This document shows positions 7,166 to 15,772 of a DNA stretch of 64,000 nucleotides, piece by piece (positions within the stretch are counted from its first letter, which is position 1; each line of letters starts with the position of its first letter). The stretch lies in contig NZ_FZQR01000027.1 in the NCBI RefSeq assembly GCF_900199455.1, forward strand, positions 1 through 64,000. Reading direction: 5' to 3'. This DNA is from Mesorhizobium carmichaelinearum (GTDB taxonomy: Bacteria > Pseudomonadota > Alphaproteobacteria > Rhizobiales > Rhizobiaceae). The notes beneath the pieces were generated by a model. That model saw nothing but the letters and a program-made list of their open reading frames with translations, ran no database searches and was not told the origin of the DNA. Position numbers and translations under genes: made by a program.

Positions 7166-8221
7166 ATGCTTGCCGCTTATCAAGTCGATGGGCTTGTCCT
7201 TGATGGAACACAGGCAGGGCCCTCCGATGCCGTGCGTGCCTTGCAGACGGATCTTCGAGCACTTGGCTATCTGGGCCGGGGAATCGACGGGGCATTCGGA
7301 CCTGGAAGCCTGAGGGCCGTTCGGGCTCTACGCTATGATCTCATCAACAATCATGGCCTTTCACGCTCCGACGACGGGCCTGCGCCTGTAGCGATTGCTG
7401 ACTACAACAAAGGACGCATAACCGATATCGCAGCTGGCTTTGACCAGAGTCTTGCGGCCTGCCTTGCAGATTTGATCAGCGACTCAAAAGTGCCGAAATT
7501 GCCCCGGTCGTTTGATCCGCTCGCGGACAATCGCGCTGCTTTGGCGGCCGTATCCTCAATGACGGATGCGACGGCCCCCTTTCCGTTCATATTGGCGATG
7601 GCCGTACAAGAAAGCGATAGCTGTCACTATTGCATACCCCATGGCAACGATGGCGATGACTTCGTGTCGATTGGCCTCGACCGCAACGACAAGGCCAACC
7701 CAGATCGCATCACCTCGCGAGGCTATGGCCTTGGACAATACACAATCTTTCATCACCCGCCGCGGATGGAAGAGATAGCGCGCTTCATCGTCGACCCTGT
7801 CGGCAACGTTGCAACCGCCTTTGCCGAGTTGCGCTCGAAATTCGATCGTGATGTCGTGGGCCCAGACAGCGAGGCGGATGACCGCGCCGCAGAGCATCCT
7901 GTTCTGGCACTTCGTCTTTGTCGATACCCTGTTTCAGACAAGCGCCGCATGGCCGATTGCCAGAGCTGCGCAGCCAACGTCCCGACCGTCACGATCCGGC
8001 GTGGGACGCCGCTCTTTCAAGGATCCTCTAAGAGCTGCCAGCCCGACAACCTATATCCTAGCGCCGACTACGGTGCTGTTCCCGACCGTTCAGCATTTCT
8101 GTGCGACTGGCCTTATGCGGCACGCCGCTACAATGGCAGCGGTCTCGATTCCTTCCATTATCAAATACGGATCCTCCTGAACCTTGTCAGGCAAAGGGCC
8201 GCTTCGGGGGACGCGAAATGA
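7166..8221 (+). CDS. Peptidoglycan-binding domain plus lysozyme-like domain protein
   Basis: A 351-residue protein. Residues about 20-58 (AVRALQTDLRALGYLG, DGAFGPGSLRAVRALR) are a PG_binding_1 domain. From about 140 it looks lysozyme-like: a putative catalytic Glu in MAVQESDS (E149), a GYGLGQYTIFH element (186-196) and a late RYNGSGLDSFHYQ motif reminiscent of lytic transglycosylases. The predicted role is cleavage of the peptidoglycan glycan strand. No signal peptide is seen, which is unusual for a cell-wall hydrolase. ATG 7166 is preferred over TTG 7151 because GGGGGAG precedes it. The stop codon overlaps the next start (ATGA), indicating translational coupling. Confidence 0.78.
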   Translation: MLAAYQVDGLVLDGTQAGPSDAVRALQTDLRALGYLGRGIDGAFGPGSLRAVRALRYDLINNHGLSRSDDGPAPVAIADYNKGRITDIAAGFDQSLAACLADLISDSKVPKLPRSFDPLADNRAALAAVSSMTDATAPFPFILAMAVQESDSCHYCIPHGNDGDDFVSIGLDRNDKANPDRITSRGYGLGQYTIFHHPPRMEEIARFIVDPVGNVATAFAELRSKFDRDVVGPDSEADDRAAEHPVLALRLCRYPVSDKRRMADCQSCAANVPTVTIRRGTPLFQGSSKSCQPDNLYPSADYGAVPDRSAFLCDWPYAARRYNGSGLDSFHYQIRILLNLVRQRAASGDAK

Positions 8222-9285
8222 CGAATCTCTGGACGATTCTTAATGTCGCTATCGGCCTGGCTCTCACCTATCTCGTGCTCAGTCTGGTCGCCACGGCAAT
8301 ACAGGAAGGGATTGCAGCGGTCTTTCGCTTGCGGGCCGCGACCTTGAAATCGGGCCTTGCAAGTCTTCTCGCCGACCCAGGATCCAAGAAGCCGCAGCTA
8401 GACCCGTTCTTTGTCAGCGTTTTTGGTCACGGTCTTGTTCAACGCATATCCTCCAAAGGGGCGCCGTCCTACGTGCCGGCACGTAACATCACGCTCGCAT
8501 TGCTGGACGTGCTCAAGGATGGCTCCCAGGCCAACGAGTTCACTGCAATCGAACGCGCGGTGGCCGAACTTCCACCCAGTCCCATACGGCAGAGCCTATC
8601 CGTTCTGATGAACGAAGCCTCAGGCGATATCGACGTGCTGAAGACACGGGTCGACAAGTGGATCGACGACTCGATGGATCGCATCAGCGGCACTTACAAG
8701 CGCAATGTCCAGATCACGATGCTGGCGGTCGGCTTTGTGATCGCCTGCGGTTTCAATGTGGACAGCTTACACGTTGCCAAATCGCTCTGGGCGCCGGAGG
8801 CAAACTCCAAGATCGTTCAAACGGCGACAAACTTCCTCGCTCGACATCCGGCCGCAGGTAAGAAAAATGATCCCGGACAGGGCCCTGTCAGCGGTTCCCA
8901 AACGGACCAAGATCCTGCCGCAGATCTCATTGCTGCAAAGGCAGCATTTGCAGATGCTCTCGACGAGGTTTCCAGTCTGCCCATTCCCATCGGTTGGAAG
9001 GATTTCTTGCTCGGGGATCCCAAGGAATCCAAGGAATCCAAGGACTCCAAGGACTCCAACGTGCCCAAAGATCCCAACGCGCCCAAGGGGTTCTTCTTTA
9101 TCCTCGCTCGGCTTTTTGAAGCGCTCCCCGGCTGGATCATGACCGCCCTTGCCATCTCGCTCGGTGCGCCGTTCTGGTTCGATCTCCTTCAGGGTTTGAT
9201 CAATCTCAGGGCGACCGGCCCCAAACCGCCGCGCGCTGATAGCCCCGAAACTCCGGGCGACAATAAGCAGCGATCCACGTCTTAA
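8218..9285 (+). CDS. Membrane protein of unknown function, operon partner of the patatin
   Basis: A 355-residue protein with hydrophobic segments near residues 8-30 (NVAIGLALTYLVLSLVATAI), about 163-182 (TMLAVGFVIACGFNV) and close to the C-terminus (GWIMTALAISLGAPFWFDLL). Between the last two is a soluble region with a short Lys-Glu-Ser/Lys-Asp-Pro repeat encoded at about 9018-9088. It starts with a 4-base overlap of the preceding stop and is followed 13 bases later by the patatin gene, so coupled expression is likely. I recognise no named family. It could anchor or gate the signal-less enzymes of this operon; that is inference. Confidence 0.75.
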   Translation: MTNLWTILNVAIGLALTYLVLSLVATAIQEGIAAVFRLRAATLKSGLASLLADPGSKKPQLDPFFVSVFGHGLVQRISSKGAPSYVPARNITLALLDVLKDGSQANEFTAIERAVAELPPSPIRQSLSVLMNEASGDIDVLKTRVDKWIDDSMDRISGTYKRNVQITMLAVGFVIACGFNVDSLHVAKSLWAPEANSKIVQTATNFLARHPAAGKKNDPGQGPVSGSQTDQDPAADLIAAKAAFADALDEVSSLPIPIGWKDFLLGDPKESKESKDSKDSNVPKDPNAPKGFFFILARLFEALPGWIMTALAISLGAPFWFDLLQGLINLRATGPKPPRADSPETPGDNKQRSTS

Positions 9286-9298
9286 CGGAGAAAGCGCC

Positions 9299-11035
9299 AT
9301 GGCAACCGTCACCCCACAACCGCTTTCTGATCAAGAAAAAGATGAGCTATTCCCAAAAGACAGCCCCAATCCTCCTGACGGCACTTTTGAAATTGCGCTA
9401 GCGCTTGCGGGTACCGTCTCTGCCGGTGCTTATACGGCAGGTGTTCTCGACTACCTCATTGAGGCGCTCGACGCCTGGGCTCTAGCCAAGGCGCATGGCG
9501 ATGCCGATGCCCCGAAGCACAATGTTGTGTTGCGCACGATCGCTGGTGCATCAGGCGGTGCAATCAACGGGGCGGCGATATTGCGAACCGCGGGAGGAGC
9601 CTATCCGCACGGCCCGGACCCAAACAATCCGCTCTATGCGGCCTGGACAGGTGAGGTCGACCTGGAGCATCTGCTCGCAACGCCGCAAATGTCGAGCTCA
9701 GACTTACCACCTTCACTTCTGGACTGCGCTGTTCTGGACCGGCAAGTCAAGAAGGTGCTCGGGATGTCTGCCCCTTCCTATGGAATGCGGCCCTATCTCG
9801 CCGACCCACTGCGCCTCACCGTTATGGTTGGCAACGTTACCGGCATCCCTTACCGAATAAACTTCACCGGCAAAAGCGGCCTCGGACACGATCTCGTTGC
9901 CCATGACGATCATCTGCGCTTTGCGTTGACGATTGAGAATGGGAAACCTGAAACGCTCCAAACTCGGCCTGATGAGAGGGCTCTTTCCTCGACCGAGAGC
10001 ACGAACTGGGATCTCTTGGGAGCAGCGTCCCTCGCCACCAGCGCGTTCCCCTTCGCCTTCAAAGCCCGCTCGATAGTGCGCCCGTTCGCTGAAACCGCGT
10101 ATCGCGTCATTGTGATACCGGGGACCGATACACAGGCTTCCGAGGTCGTTCAGCTCATCCCAGTTTGGCAAAGTTTTGAGGACGCCGGTGCGGCAGCGGG
10201 CACCGAGACCAACCTGCTTGCCGTCGACGGCGGCACAGTCAACAACGAACCCATTGATATTGCCAGAACAAGCCTGGCAGGCTGGCTTGGTCGGAATCCC
10301 CGGGAAGCGGTTGCCGCCAATCGCGCGGTAATTCTCGTCGATCCGTTCAGCGACGTCGAGACGCTCGGCCCCGCCAAGCCGATTGGAATTCTCGGTCTCA
10401 TTTCCCCCCTGATCAGCCAATTTGTCTATCAGGCACGCCTCAAACCGTCCGACATCGCCTTGGCGAAGTCGGAAACAGTATTCAGTCGTTTTCTCATTGC
10501 TCCGGTCCGCCCACCTATCCCAAGCTCTAATGAAGCGAACGTCGTCGTCGGTTCACAAGCTATCGCGAGCGGCGGCCTAGGCGGGTTCATCGGCTTTGTC
10601 GATGCCAAGCTGACCAAACACGATTTCATGCTCGGCCGGTGGAACGCGTACAAATTCCTGACTGAGAGCCTGTATTTTCCACCGGCGAACGTTGCACTGG
10701 CCACCGCATCAGCTTGGACGCAGGATCAGATGGCGCTCTATGCGGATAAGGACGGCGATTTGCCTCTCATCCCTCTCGTCAAGTCACTGAGAGACGCGCC
10801 GCCGGTGCCGCCGGTGTGGCCGCGCCTCGATGCCATGCCCGCAGGTCTTGCTGATAGTATCGACGGCAGGCTCGATTACCTCTTCGCCAGCTTTACAACG
10901 TCGTTGGCATCAAAGAATTTCTTCCTGATGTCCTTCCTCAAAGCTGCGTGGAAGCTCGCGGGGAAATCTCTGGTCCACAACAAGATCATGGACACCCTGT
11001 CCACAAAGCTACGAAGCGAAAAACTTATGCCATAG
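9299..11035 (+). CDS. Patatin-like phospholipase (soluble)
   Basis: A 578-residue patatin-type lipid acyl hydrolase. The oxyanion-hole region (LALAGTVSAGAYTAGVLDYL), the nucleophile elbow AGASGGA (S85) and the catalytic DGG motif (D310, VDGGTVNNEPID) form the Ser-Asp dyad in canonical order. No membrane segment or signal peptide is present, unlike the two larger patatins in this window. Enzymes of this class hydrolyse membrane phospholipids and serve as phospholipase effectors in secretion systems and in phage defence. The gene closes the tight part of the quorum-regulated operon. Substrate is unknown. Confidence 0.9.
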   Translation: MATVTPQPLSDQEKDELFPKDSPNPPDGTFEIALALAGTVSAGAYTAGVLDYLIEALDAWALAKAHGDADAPKHNVVLRTIAGASGGAINGAAILRTAGGAYPHGPDPNNPLYAAWTGEVDLEHLLATPQMSSSDLPPSLLDCAVLDRQVKKVLGMSAPSYGMRPYLADPLRLTVMVGNVTGIPYRINFTGKSGLGHDLVAHDDHLRFALTIENGKPETLQTRPDERALSSTESTNWDLLGAASLATSAFPFAFKARSIVRPFAETAYRVIVIPGTDTQASEVVQLIPVWQSFEDAGAAAGTETNLLAVDGGTVNNEPIDIARTSLAGWLGRNPREAVAANRAVILVDPFSDVETLGPAKPIGILGLISPLISQFVYQARLKPSDIALAKSETVFSRFLIAPVRPPIPSSNEANVVVGSQAIASGGLGGFIGFVDAKLTKHDFMLGRWNAYKFLTESLYFPPANVALATASAWTQDQMALYADKDGDLPLIPLVKSLRDAPPVPPVWPRLDAMPAGLADSIDGRLDYLFASFTTSLASKNFFLMSFLKAAWKLAGKSLVHNKIMDTLSTKLRSEKLMP

Positions 11036-11197
11036 CCGACGCCAGTAACGACGCGAGATTTGTCAGGTCCGTCGCTTTTTTTCAGCGCCGCGGTTTCTCA
11101 ACGTTTTTGCAAGATTTTCTATGTCTTGCAGCGTCCTTCAGAACGAGCAAATTCATAAGAACGTCTTCGCTGCTTCGGGCCTAAGGAATTTGTTGTC

Positions 11198-12388
11198 GTG
11201 GCTGACGAGAATTTTGCCGGCTATCTGTCTGCTCTGACGTCCAAAACGGATGCCATTGCTCGCGATGTCAAGGCGGCGCGCGATGATATTCAAGCAACTC
11301 AAACCAAGGTTGCCAACATCCAGCGCATGCAGACGCAGGCTATGCAGCAAGTGAACCAAGTAGCGGATCAGGTAAAGACCTTGGCGGCCGGGCAGGAAGC
11401 GCTCAAAGCCGACCTATTCGCCAAGCTGTCCAGCCTCCAAGAGCAAGTGCGAAGCTACGATACCCAGCTAGATGATGTCCGACGAATGCTTAGTGACTTG
11501 GTCGCTCGGAATCGAGAGGAGAACGCCCAACATGCGCTTGAATCCGAGAAGGGGCTGTTCCTTTTGCGTGTGCGCGAGCTCGGCCACCAGGTTGGAGATG
11601 GTGCAGTCCGCTGGGTCATTGTTATGCGCGCGCTGAAAGTATGCGCCGAGCGCGAGATCGTCCCCGAGAAATTCCAAAGTCCAGCCGACCAGACAGCTAT
11701 CGACCAGGGATTAACCGATCTTCGCGAGCTGGAGTCAGGTTGTTCTGATGACGATCGGCGCGAGGGCGCCTTGTTTGAAACCATTGCCGCACTTTCGGCC
11801 GAACTTGCCGAGACTACCCGTCAGACAGCGACGCACGCGCAACAAATCACTGAAACCCGAGAATTGCTTCTGGCGAAGAAGGGAGCGCTTGCCGATGCGA
11901 TTGCGATTTTGGAGAAACCCGAGGCGAAGACTGACTATTTGGCGCGCAGGTATTTGCGGCGCTGGGGCACTGCGGGTTCTGTTTTCTTTATGCTGTGCGC
12001 GGCGAGCACCGCCATTGCCAACGCAGCAGCCTATGCGCCCACCTTGGATGCTGTTGTTCCTGCGTATGCGGTGCTTGCTGTGTTCTGCCTTGTGTTCGCG
12101 TGGTGGAATTCGGATGCGCGGCGCGTAGGCCGCTTGGAGCGTCTGAAGCACCAATCGTCGGACAACGAACAATCGATCCTTCAGTCAGAGCGGAGCACGG
12201 CCACTGATGCTGCAGCAGAACAAAATGTGGTGGCAGACTATCGCAAGCGACTCGAACAAGTCGGAGGCGATGTTTCCGAAACTGCGACACTTACCGCGCT
12301 AAGCGCTGCAGCATCGAACCGTCTCGCTACCTGGCTTAGCGCCCATTCAGACGTAAGGTATCTGGCAGCGAACTGGCCCAGAGGTTGA
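11198..12388 (+). CDS. Coiled-coil protein with a C-terminal membrane hairpin
   Basis: A 396-residue protein starting at GTG 11198 (AAGGA upstream). Residues about 10-110 and 180-235 have heptad-rich, Gln/Ala/Glu-rich coiled-coil character (KVANIQRMQTQAMQQVNQVA). Two hydrophobic segments follow at about 258-280 and 284-303 (AVLAVFCLVFAWWN), then another helical tail. No enzymatic motif or named family is recognised. The 162-base gap before it suggests its own promoter; a TGCAAGA/TCTTGCA inverted repeat lies at 11108-11130. It might be a membrane scaffold or sensor in the same module as the SLATT-like protein downstream. Confidence 0.72.
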   Translation: MADENFAGYLSALTSKTDAIARDVKAARDDIQATQTKVANIQRMQTQAMQQVNQVADQVKTLAAGQEALKADLFAKLSSLQEQVRSYDTQLDDVRRMLSDLVARNREENAQHALESEKGLFLLRVRELGHQVGDGAVRWVIVMRALKVCAEREIVPEKFQSPADQTAIDQGLTDLRELESGCSDDDRREGALFETIAALSAELAETTRQTATHAQQITETRELLLAKKGALADAIAILEKPEAKTDYLARRYLRRWGTAGSVFFMLCAASTAIANAAAYAPTLDAVVPAYAVLAVFCLVFAWWNSDARRVGRLERLKHQSSDNEQSILQSERSTATDAAAEQNVVADYRKRLEQVGGDVSETATLTALSAAASNRLATWLSAHSDVRYLAANWPRG

Positions 12389-12523
12389 ACTTACCTATCA
12401 GTGGGGCTGACGTACTCTCTAGTTGGTATCTTCACGGACCGAATGGCAGAAAAATACCGATTCCGGACATAGCTGGCTTCTGTCCTTTACTGAACATCCG
12501 CACGCTTGAGAGGCAGGAAGAAA

Positions 12524-13021
12524 ATGACCGAGGGTAGTGGACAACGCAGAGACATTGAGTGGCTGCGCACTCGTTTAAAGCAGCACGCTGACTCCTTTGA
12601 TCGAGGGCGGCTCTGGAATCGCCGCCAAGCATTTTACTTCACTCTTGGTGCGTCAGTTATTGGGGCCAGTACCACTGTTCTGATTGCGATTCAGCAGAAT
12701 GATTTGCTTTCCGAAAAATGGAAATCGACAGCATCTATCCTATCGTTGTTAACAAGCGCGTTCGTATCCATTCTAGCTGCGTGGGAAGCTTTTTTTGACC
12801 CAAGATGGCTGTGGGTACGATACACATCAACACTCAACTCAATTTACGAATTGTCGGATCAACTGGAATATCTATCAAAAAAGGAAAATGAGCCATCGGC
12901 GGAGATCGTTGATAAATTGTATGAACGACTCGCACTCACACTCCAGCAGACTAATTCGGAATGGGAAAAAAAGCGTGCTAGCCGGATAGTGAATGAAGCG
13001 CAGGAGGGGGGGCCGACGTGA
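12524..13021 (+). CDS. SLATT/DUF4231-like two-transmembrane protein
   Basis: A 165-residue protein. Two membrane helices (FYFTLGASVIGASTTVLIAI and SILSLLTSAFVSILAAWEAF) are followed by WVRYTSTLNSIYELSDQLEY and a helical tail. This layout, with a W-x-x-YT-x-x-L element right after TM2, matches the SLATT/DUF4231 superfamily, 2TM proteins predicted to be pore-forming effectors in nucleotide-sensing conflict systems. No nucleotide cyclase or SLOG sensor gene is seen nearby. ATG 12524 is chosen (AGGAAG upstream). Its stop is 35 bases before the second copy of the luxR-luxI repeat. Confidence 0.72.
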   Translation: MTEGSGQRRDIEWLRTRLKQHADSFDRGRLWNRRQAFYFTLGASVIGASTTVLIAIQQNDLLSEKWKSTASILSLLTSAFVSILAAWEAFFDPRWLWVRYTSTLNSIYELSDQLEYLSKKENEPSAEIVDKLYERLALTLQQTNSEWEKKRASRIVNEAQEGGPT

Positions 13022-13056
13022 GCCATCTCGTTCGCTCCCTGGGACAAGCCGCCCGA

Positions 13057-13544
13057 GCATCTATTCGGCAAAGACCCTGAAGCCGTTTCTTTGGGCCGAT
13101 GTCCCTGCAAAATGGTCCAACACGGATGGCTCCAGGAGAGTTGCAGGCGAAGCGGCGGAGTTTGGCATCTGCAGTGGTTTCGCTGTCCCGATGTTAAGCG
13201 TTCACCACTGGCAGTCGGTTCTCTCGTTTGCATCTTCCGCGAAATCTTGCGCGCTATCGCCACGACAACAAGTGCAGTTGGTCACCATGGCGGTTTATGC
13301 CGGCATGTCGATCCAGGCCCTGTCGAGTGACGATAGTGGCGAAGACGGTCTACTAACAGACAGGGAAAAGGAAGTGCTGTTGTGGGCGGCGGCTGGCAAG
13401 ACTTCGTCGGAAACGTCACAAATTCTCGGCGTAGCCGAACGAACCGTCAAATGGCACTCCAACAAGGCTCGGGAAGCCTTCGGAGTCAGCACAACCACGC
13501 AAGCCGTTGTTGAGGCGGTGCGCCGGCGCCTGATCCATCCCTAA
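13057..13544 (+). pseudogene. 5'-truncated second luxR copy
   Basis: Only the luxR part from the codons for IYSAKTLKPFLW onward is present. It lacks the first 79 residues, including ligand-pocket residues W63, Y67 and D76 of the complete copy, while W91 and the whole helix-turn-helix remain. An open frame runs from 12993 through unrelated sequence into the fragment and could give a 183-residue DNA-binding protein, but no good ribosome-binding site is seen. If translated it could act as an AHL-independent or interfering regulator at the two lux boxes; otherwise it is a duplication scar. Confidence 0.85.
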
Positions 13545-13546
13545 AC

Positions 13547-13576
13547 GCGTCAACTGTCCGATCGGACAGGTGACGC
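13547..13576. promoter_or_regulatory. Second lux box, upstream of luxI copy 2
   Basis: This is an exact copy of the 30-base inverted repeat at 4486-4515, with core CTGTCCGATCGGACAG at 13554-13569 and the same 66.5-base distance to the luxI start. It should respond to the same LuxR protein and places the genes from 13628 onward under the same quorum signal. Confidence 0.88.
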
Positions 13577-13627
13577 ATTTTAGAACCACTGCAAGTATCC
13601 CCTCCCACAACGGTTGGGGATCGCGCC

Positions 13628-14299
13628 ATGATAACTGCTCATGTCGTCAATGCGCAGAATAAGCATCTCTATGAGAACGAATTCGATGAGTTCCTACGCC
13701 GACGTCATGACTTTTTTGTCCACCAGAAGGGCTGGCGGCCGCCAAGCCCCGACGGTCGGGAGCGTGATCAGTTCGACACCGATGCGGCGACATATCTTCT
13801 AGGTATCGAAGACGATCGGGTGGTGACGTCGGCGCGGCTGATCCCGACAACCGAACCCCACATGGTCTCGGAAGTGTTTCCGCATATGTGCGAAATAACA
13901 GGCGTCCCGAGACGACCGGACTGGGCCGAATGGACACGCACTTTCGTTGTCCCCGATAGACGCTCGGCCGGGCTAAGAGGCACCCTCACCGAACTGTGTT
14001 GCGCGGTCATGGAGTATGCTCTCGACGAGGGCCTCAGCGCAGTCGGAGGAATTCAGGAGACCTACTTCATGCCCCACCACGGAGCGTTGAAATGGCGGGC
14101 CGAGCCCATGGGAATGGCGCGGGAAGAAAACGGCGAATGGTACATCGTCGCGTATATCGACGTGAATGAGAAAGCGCTGCAGAGCGTCCGCAAGATCCTC
14201 GGCATCGACCATTCGCTACTCGTTCGTCGCGGCCCCCAGATGTCGTTCGCGTCCATTGAAAAACACGACGTCCCATCGACCGCTATCAAACCTCTTTGA
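13628..14299 (+). CDS. Second AHL synthase with a different C-terminus
   Basis: A 223-residue LuxI-family protein whose first 196 residues equal those of the first copy, so all eight catalytic-core residues (R26, F30, W36, D47, D50, R70, E101, R104) are intact. It then has Leu-Leu in place of Ile-Ile, keeps VRRGPQMSF, and ends in an unrelated tail (ASIEKHDVPSTAIKPL). It should make the same signal, raising gene dosage, unless the tail alters acyl choice or stability. The M15 peptidase gene follows 43 bases later, mirroring the 41-base luxI-lipoprotein gap of copy 1. Confidence 0.9.
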   Translation: MITAHVVNAQNKHLYENEFDEFLRRRHDFFVHQKGWRPPSPDGRERDQFDTDAATYLLGIEDDRVVTSARLIPTTEPHMVSEVFPHMCEITGVPRRPDWAEWTRTFVVPDRRSAGLRGTLTELCCAVMEYALDEGLSAVGGIQETYFMPHHGALKWRAEPMGMAREENGEWYIVAYIDVNEKALQSVRKILGIDHSLLVRRGPQMSFASIEKHDVPSTAIKPL

Positions 14300-14342
14300 G
14301 AACATAGAAGCGCACGTCTAATCGACAATTTGGAAGGTCACC

Positions 14343-14891
14343 ATGGACGGCCCCAACGACAGAATTCCCATACCGCCCCGCGACAGTTTCAATGTCGGCT
14401 TAAGCGCGTGCAGAGAGCAAACCATGCTTTCAAAATTTGGACGCCCGGGCCAACTTACTCAAGATTGCTCTGAACCGACCGGCGACTTCGTTTCACGAGT
14501 CAGGCGAGATCTCAACTGCGGGCCGTTCAAAATTACAGGATTGGATTATGCATGCGACTCGTTGAAACAGATATTCGGCGAAGTCAAAGTCGCGTCACCT
14601 GCAATATTTTCTGCTACAAAAACTGCGGGCATGCTGTGCGTCCGAAGCAGGCGTCACAATCCATCGCGATACTCGAACCATAGTTGGGGAACAGCTATAG
14701 ATATCTATTTCGGCTCGAAGGTCGTCGATCAAGGCCTTAACCTCACCAATCGCGGAAATTTTTACTTGGCACCACTCTTCAACAGGCATGGCTGGTACTG
14801 GGGTGCTGGCTTTTCGGGTGATAACGTCGACAGTATGCACTTTGAACTCGCCGATGAAACAATATTCAAAATGCCCGATGAGGCTCTATAA
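14343..14891 (+). CDS. M15-family D,D-carboxypeptidase/endopeptidase (VanY-like)
   Basis: A 182-residue zinc peptidase of the M15 type, which trims or cuts peptidoglycan stem peptides. Zinc and catalytic landmarks are SNHSWGTAID (H113, D120), then GWYWGAGFSGDNVDSMHFEL (D163, H166), in the order expected for Peptidase_M15_4. The N-terminal 50 residues are unassigned and contain no signal peptide. It is the first gene after luxI copy 2 (43-base gap) and is followed 64 bases later by a lysozyme-like gene. It could equally be a phage endolysin-type domain recruited as an effector. Confidence 0.85.
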   Translation: MDGPNDRIPIPPRDSFNVGLSACREQTMLSKFGRPGQLTQDCSEPTGDFVSRVRRDLNCGPFKITGLDYACDSLKQIFGEVKVASPAIFSATKTAGMLCVRSRRHNPSRYSNHSWGTAIDIYFGSKVVDQGLNLTNRGNFYLAPLFNRHGWYWGAGFSGDNVDSMHFELADETIFKMPDEAL

Positions 14892-14955
14892 GAACGAGAC
14901 AGATAAATAGTAAACGGCAATAGTCTTTTTTTCGGATTGGTCCCGGGAGGAGAAT

Positions 14956-15636
14956 ATGTCTAAGCTTGCAGATGGCATTCGCTGGTTCAAGCAATCGTTC
15001 TCCACACAAATCAATGCTGCCGTCGTGCAAAAACCATTTGGTCTCGACCTGATGACGGCGCTGGCAACGCAAGAGACATTTGAAGTCTGGGGAAATTTGT
15101 TCACGACGATACCTGTCGCAACGATACTGGAGGTTTGCGTCGGCGATACCATCGATGCGCCGGGGCGGACAGCATTCCCAACAACAAAGTCGAACCTTCT
15201 GACTGACCCTAACGGCCAACAGCTTTTTGCAATCGCTCGCAGTGCCCTCGAGGCGGTCGGAGAATACAATGCCACCTATCACAAGGTGGCCATGGCTAAC
15301 GCAGACAAGTTCTGCCATGGATTTGGAATCTTCCAATATGATATCCAATTCTCCCGTCATGGCGTGGACCCCGATTTCTTCCTGAATAAGAAGTGGTTTC
15401 AATTTGACCAAAGCCTCGAAAAGGCATTGTCAGAGTTGGCCGACGCGCAAACTCGCGCTGGGTTTGGTGGGAAAGCTTCGCTTTCTGATCTTGAGCAAGC
15501 GTATGTCGCAATCGCCTACAATGCCGGCTCGTTCAACCCATCAAGAGGATTGAAGCAGGGCTTCAAGGACAGGAGTAGCGGGAAGTATTATGGGGAGCTT
15601 ATTTTTGAGTACTTGAACCTCAGTAAGTCGATATGA
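14956..15636 (+). CDS. Lysozyme-like / lytic-transglycosylase-like protein
   Basis: A 226-residue protein with a lysozyme-superfamily pattern: a putative catalytic Glu in MTALATQETFEVW (E40), a CHGFGIFQYDIQF element (G-x-x-Q type) and a VAIAYNAGSF motif close to the Y-N-A-G signature of SLT transglycosylases. The predicted target is the glycan backbone of peptidoglycan. GGGAGGAG precedes the ATG. No signal peptide is apparent. Following the M15 peptidase, it gives this operon enzymes for both the peptide and sugar parts of the wall. It differs from the lysozyme-like protein at 7166 in lacking a PG-binding domain. Confidence 0.75.
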   Translation: MSKLADGIRWFKQSFSTQINAAVVQKPFGLDLMTALATQETFEVWGNLFTTIPVATILEVCVGDTIDAPGRTAFPTTKSNLLTDPNGQQLFAIARSALEAVGEYNATYHKVAMANADKFCHGFGIFQYDIQFSRHGVDPDFFLNKKWFQFDQSLEKALSELADAQTRAGFGGKASLSDLEQAYVAIAYNAGSFNPSRGLKQGFKDRSSGKYYGELIFEYLNLSKSI

Positions 15637-15772
15637 ACGTTCACGGCCCTATCGCACGGCTCTGCGAACGAGGTCCATCCGGATGCAAAAGCGTTCACTT
15701 GGCAGACAGTCAGAACTACCACATCAAAGGTACGGAAGTCGTGTACTATATCTCTACCTGGAGGATTGAGAC

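Larger units (their letters stand above)
13057..14215. repeat. Right copy of the 1,159-base luxR-luxI direct repeat
   Basis: This is identical, as far as I can read, to 3996-5154. The left junction joins sequence downstream of the SLATT-like gene to the middle of luxR. The right junction lies after luxI codon 196. A tandem duplication, or integration by homologous recombination with a second luxI locus, would explain it. Absence of visible divergence implies a recent event or ongoing gene conversion. Confidence 0.95.

Noticed and set aside
12993..13056. New N-terminus fused to the second LuxR copy as a genuine gene start
   Set aside because: The first 21 codons come from the 3' end of the SLATT-like gene region in another frame, with no ribosome-binding site; treated as a duplication scar.
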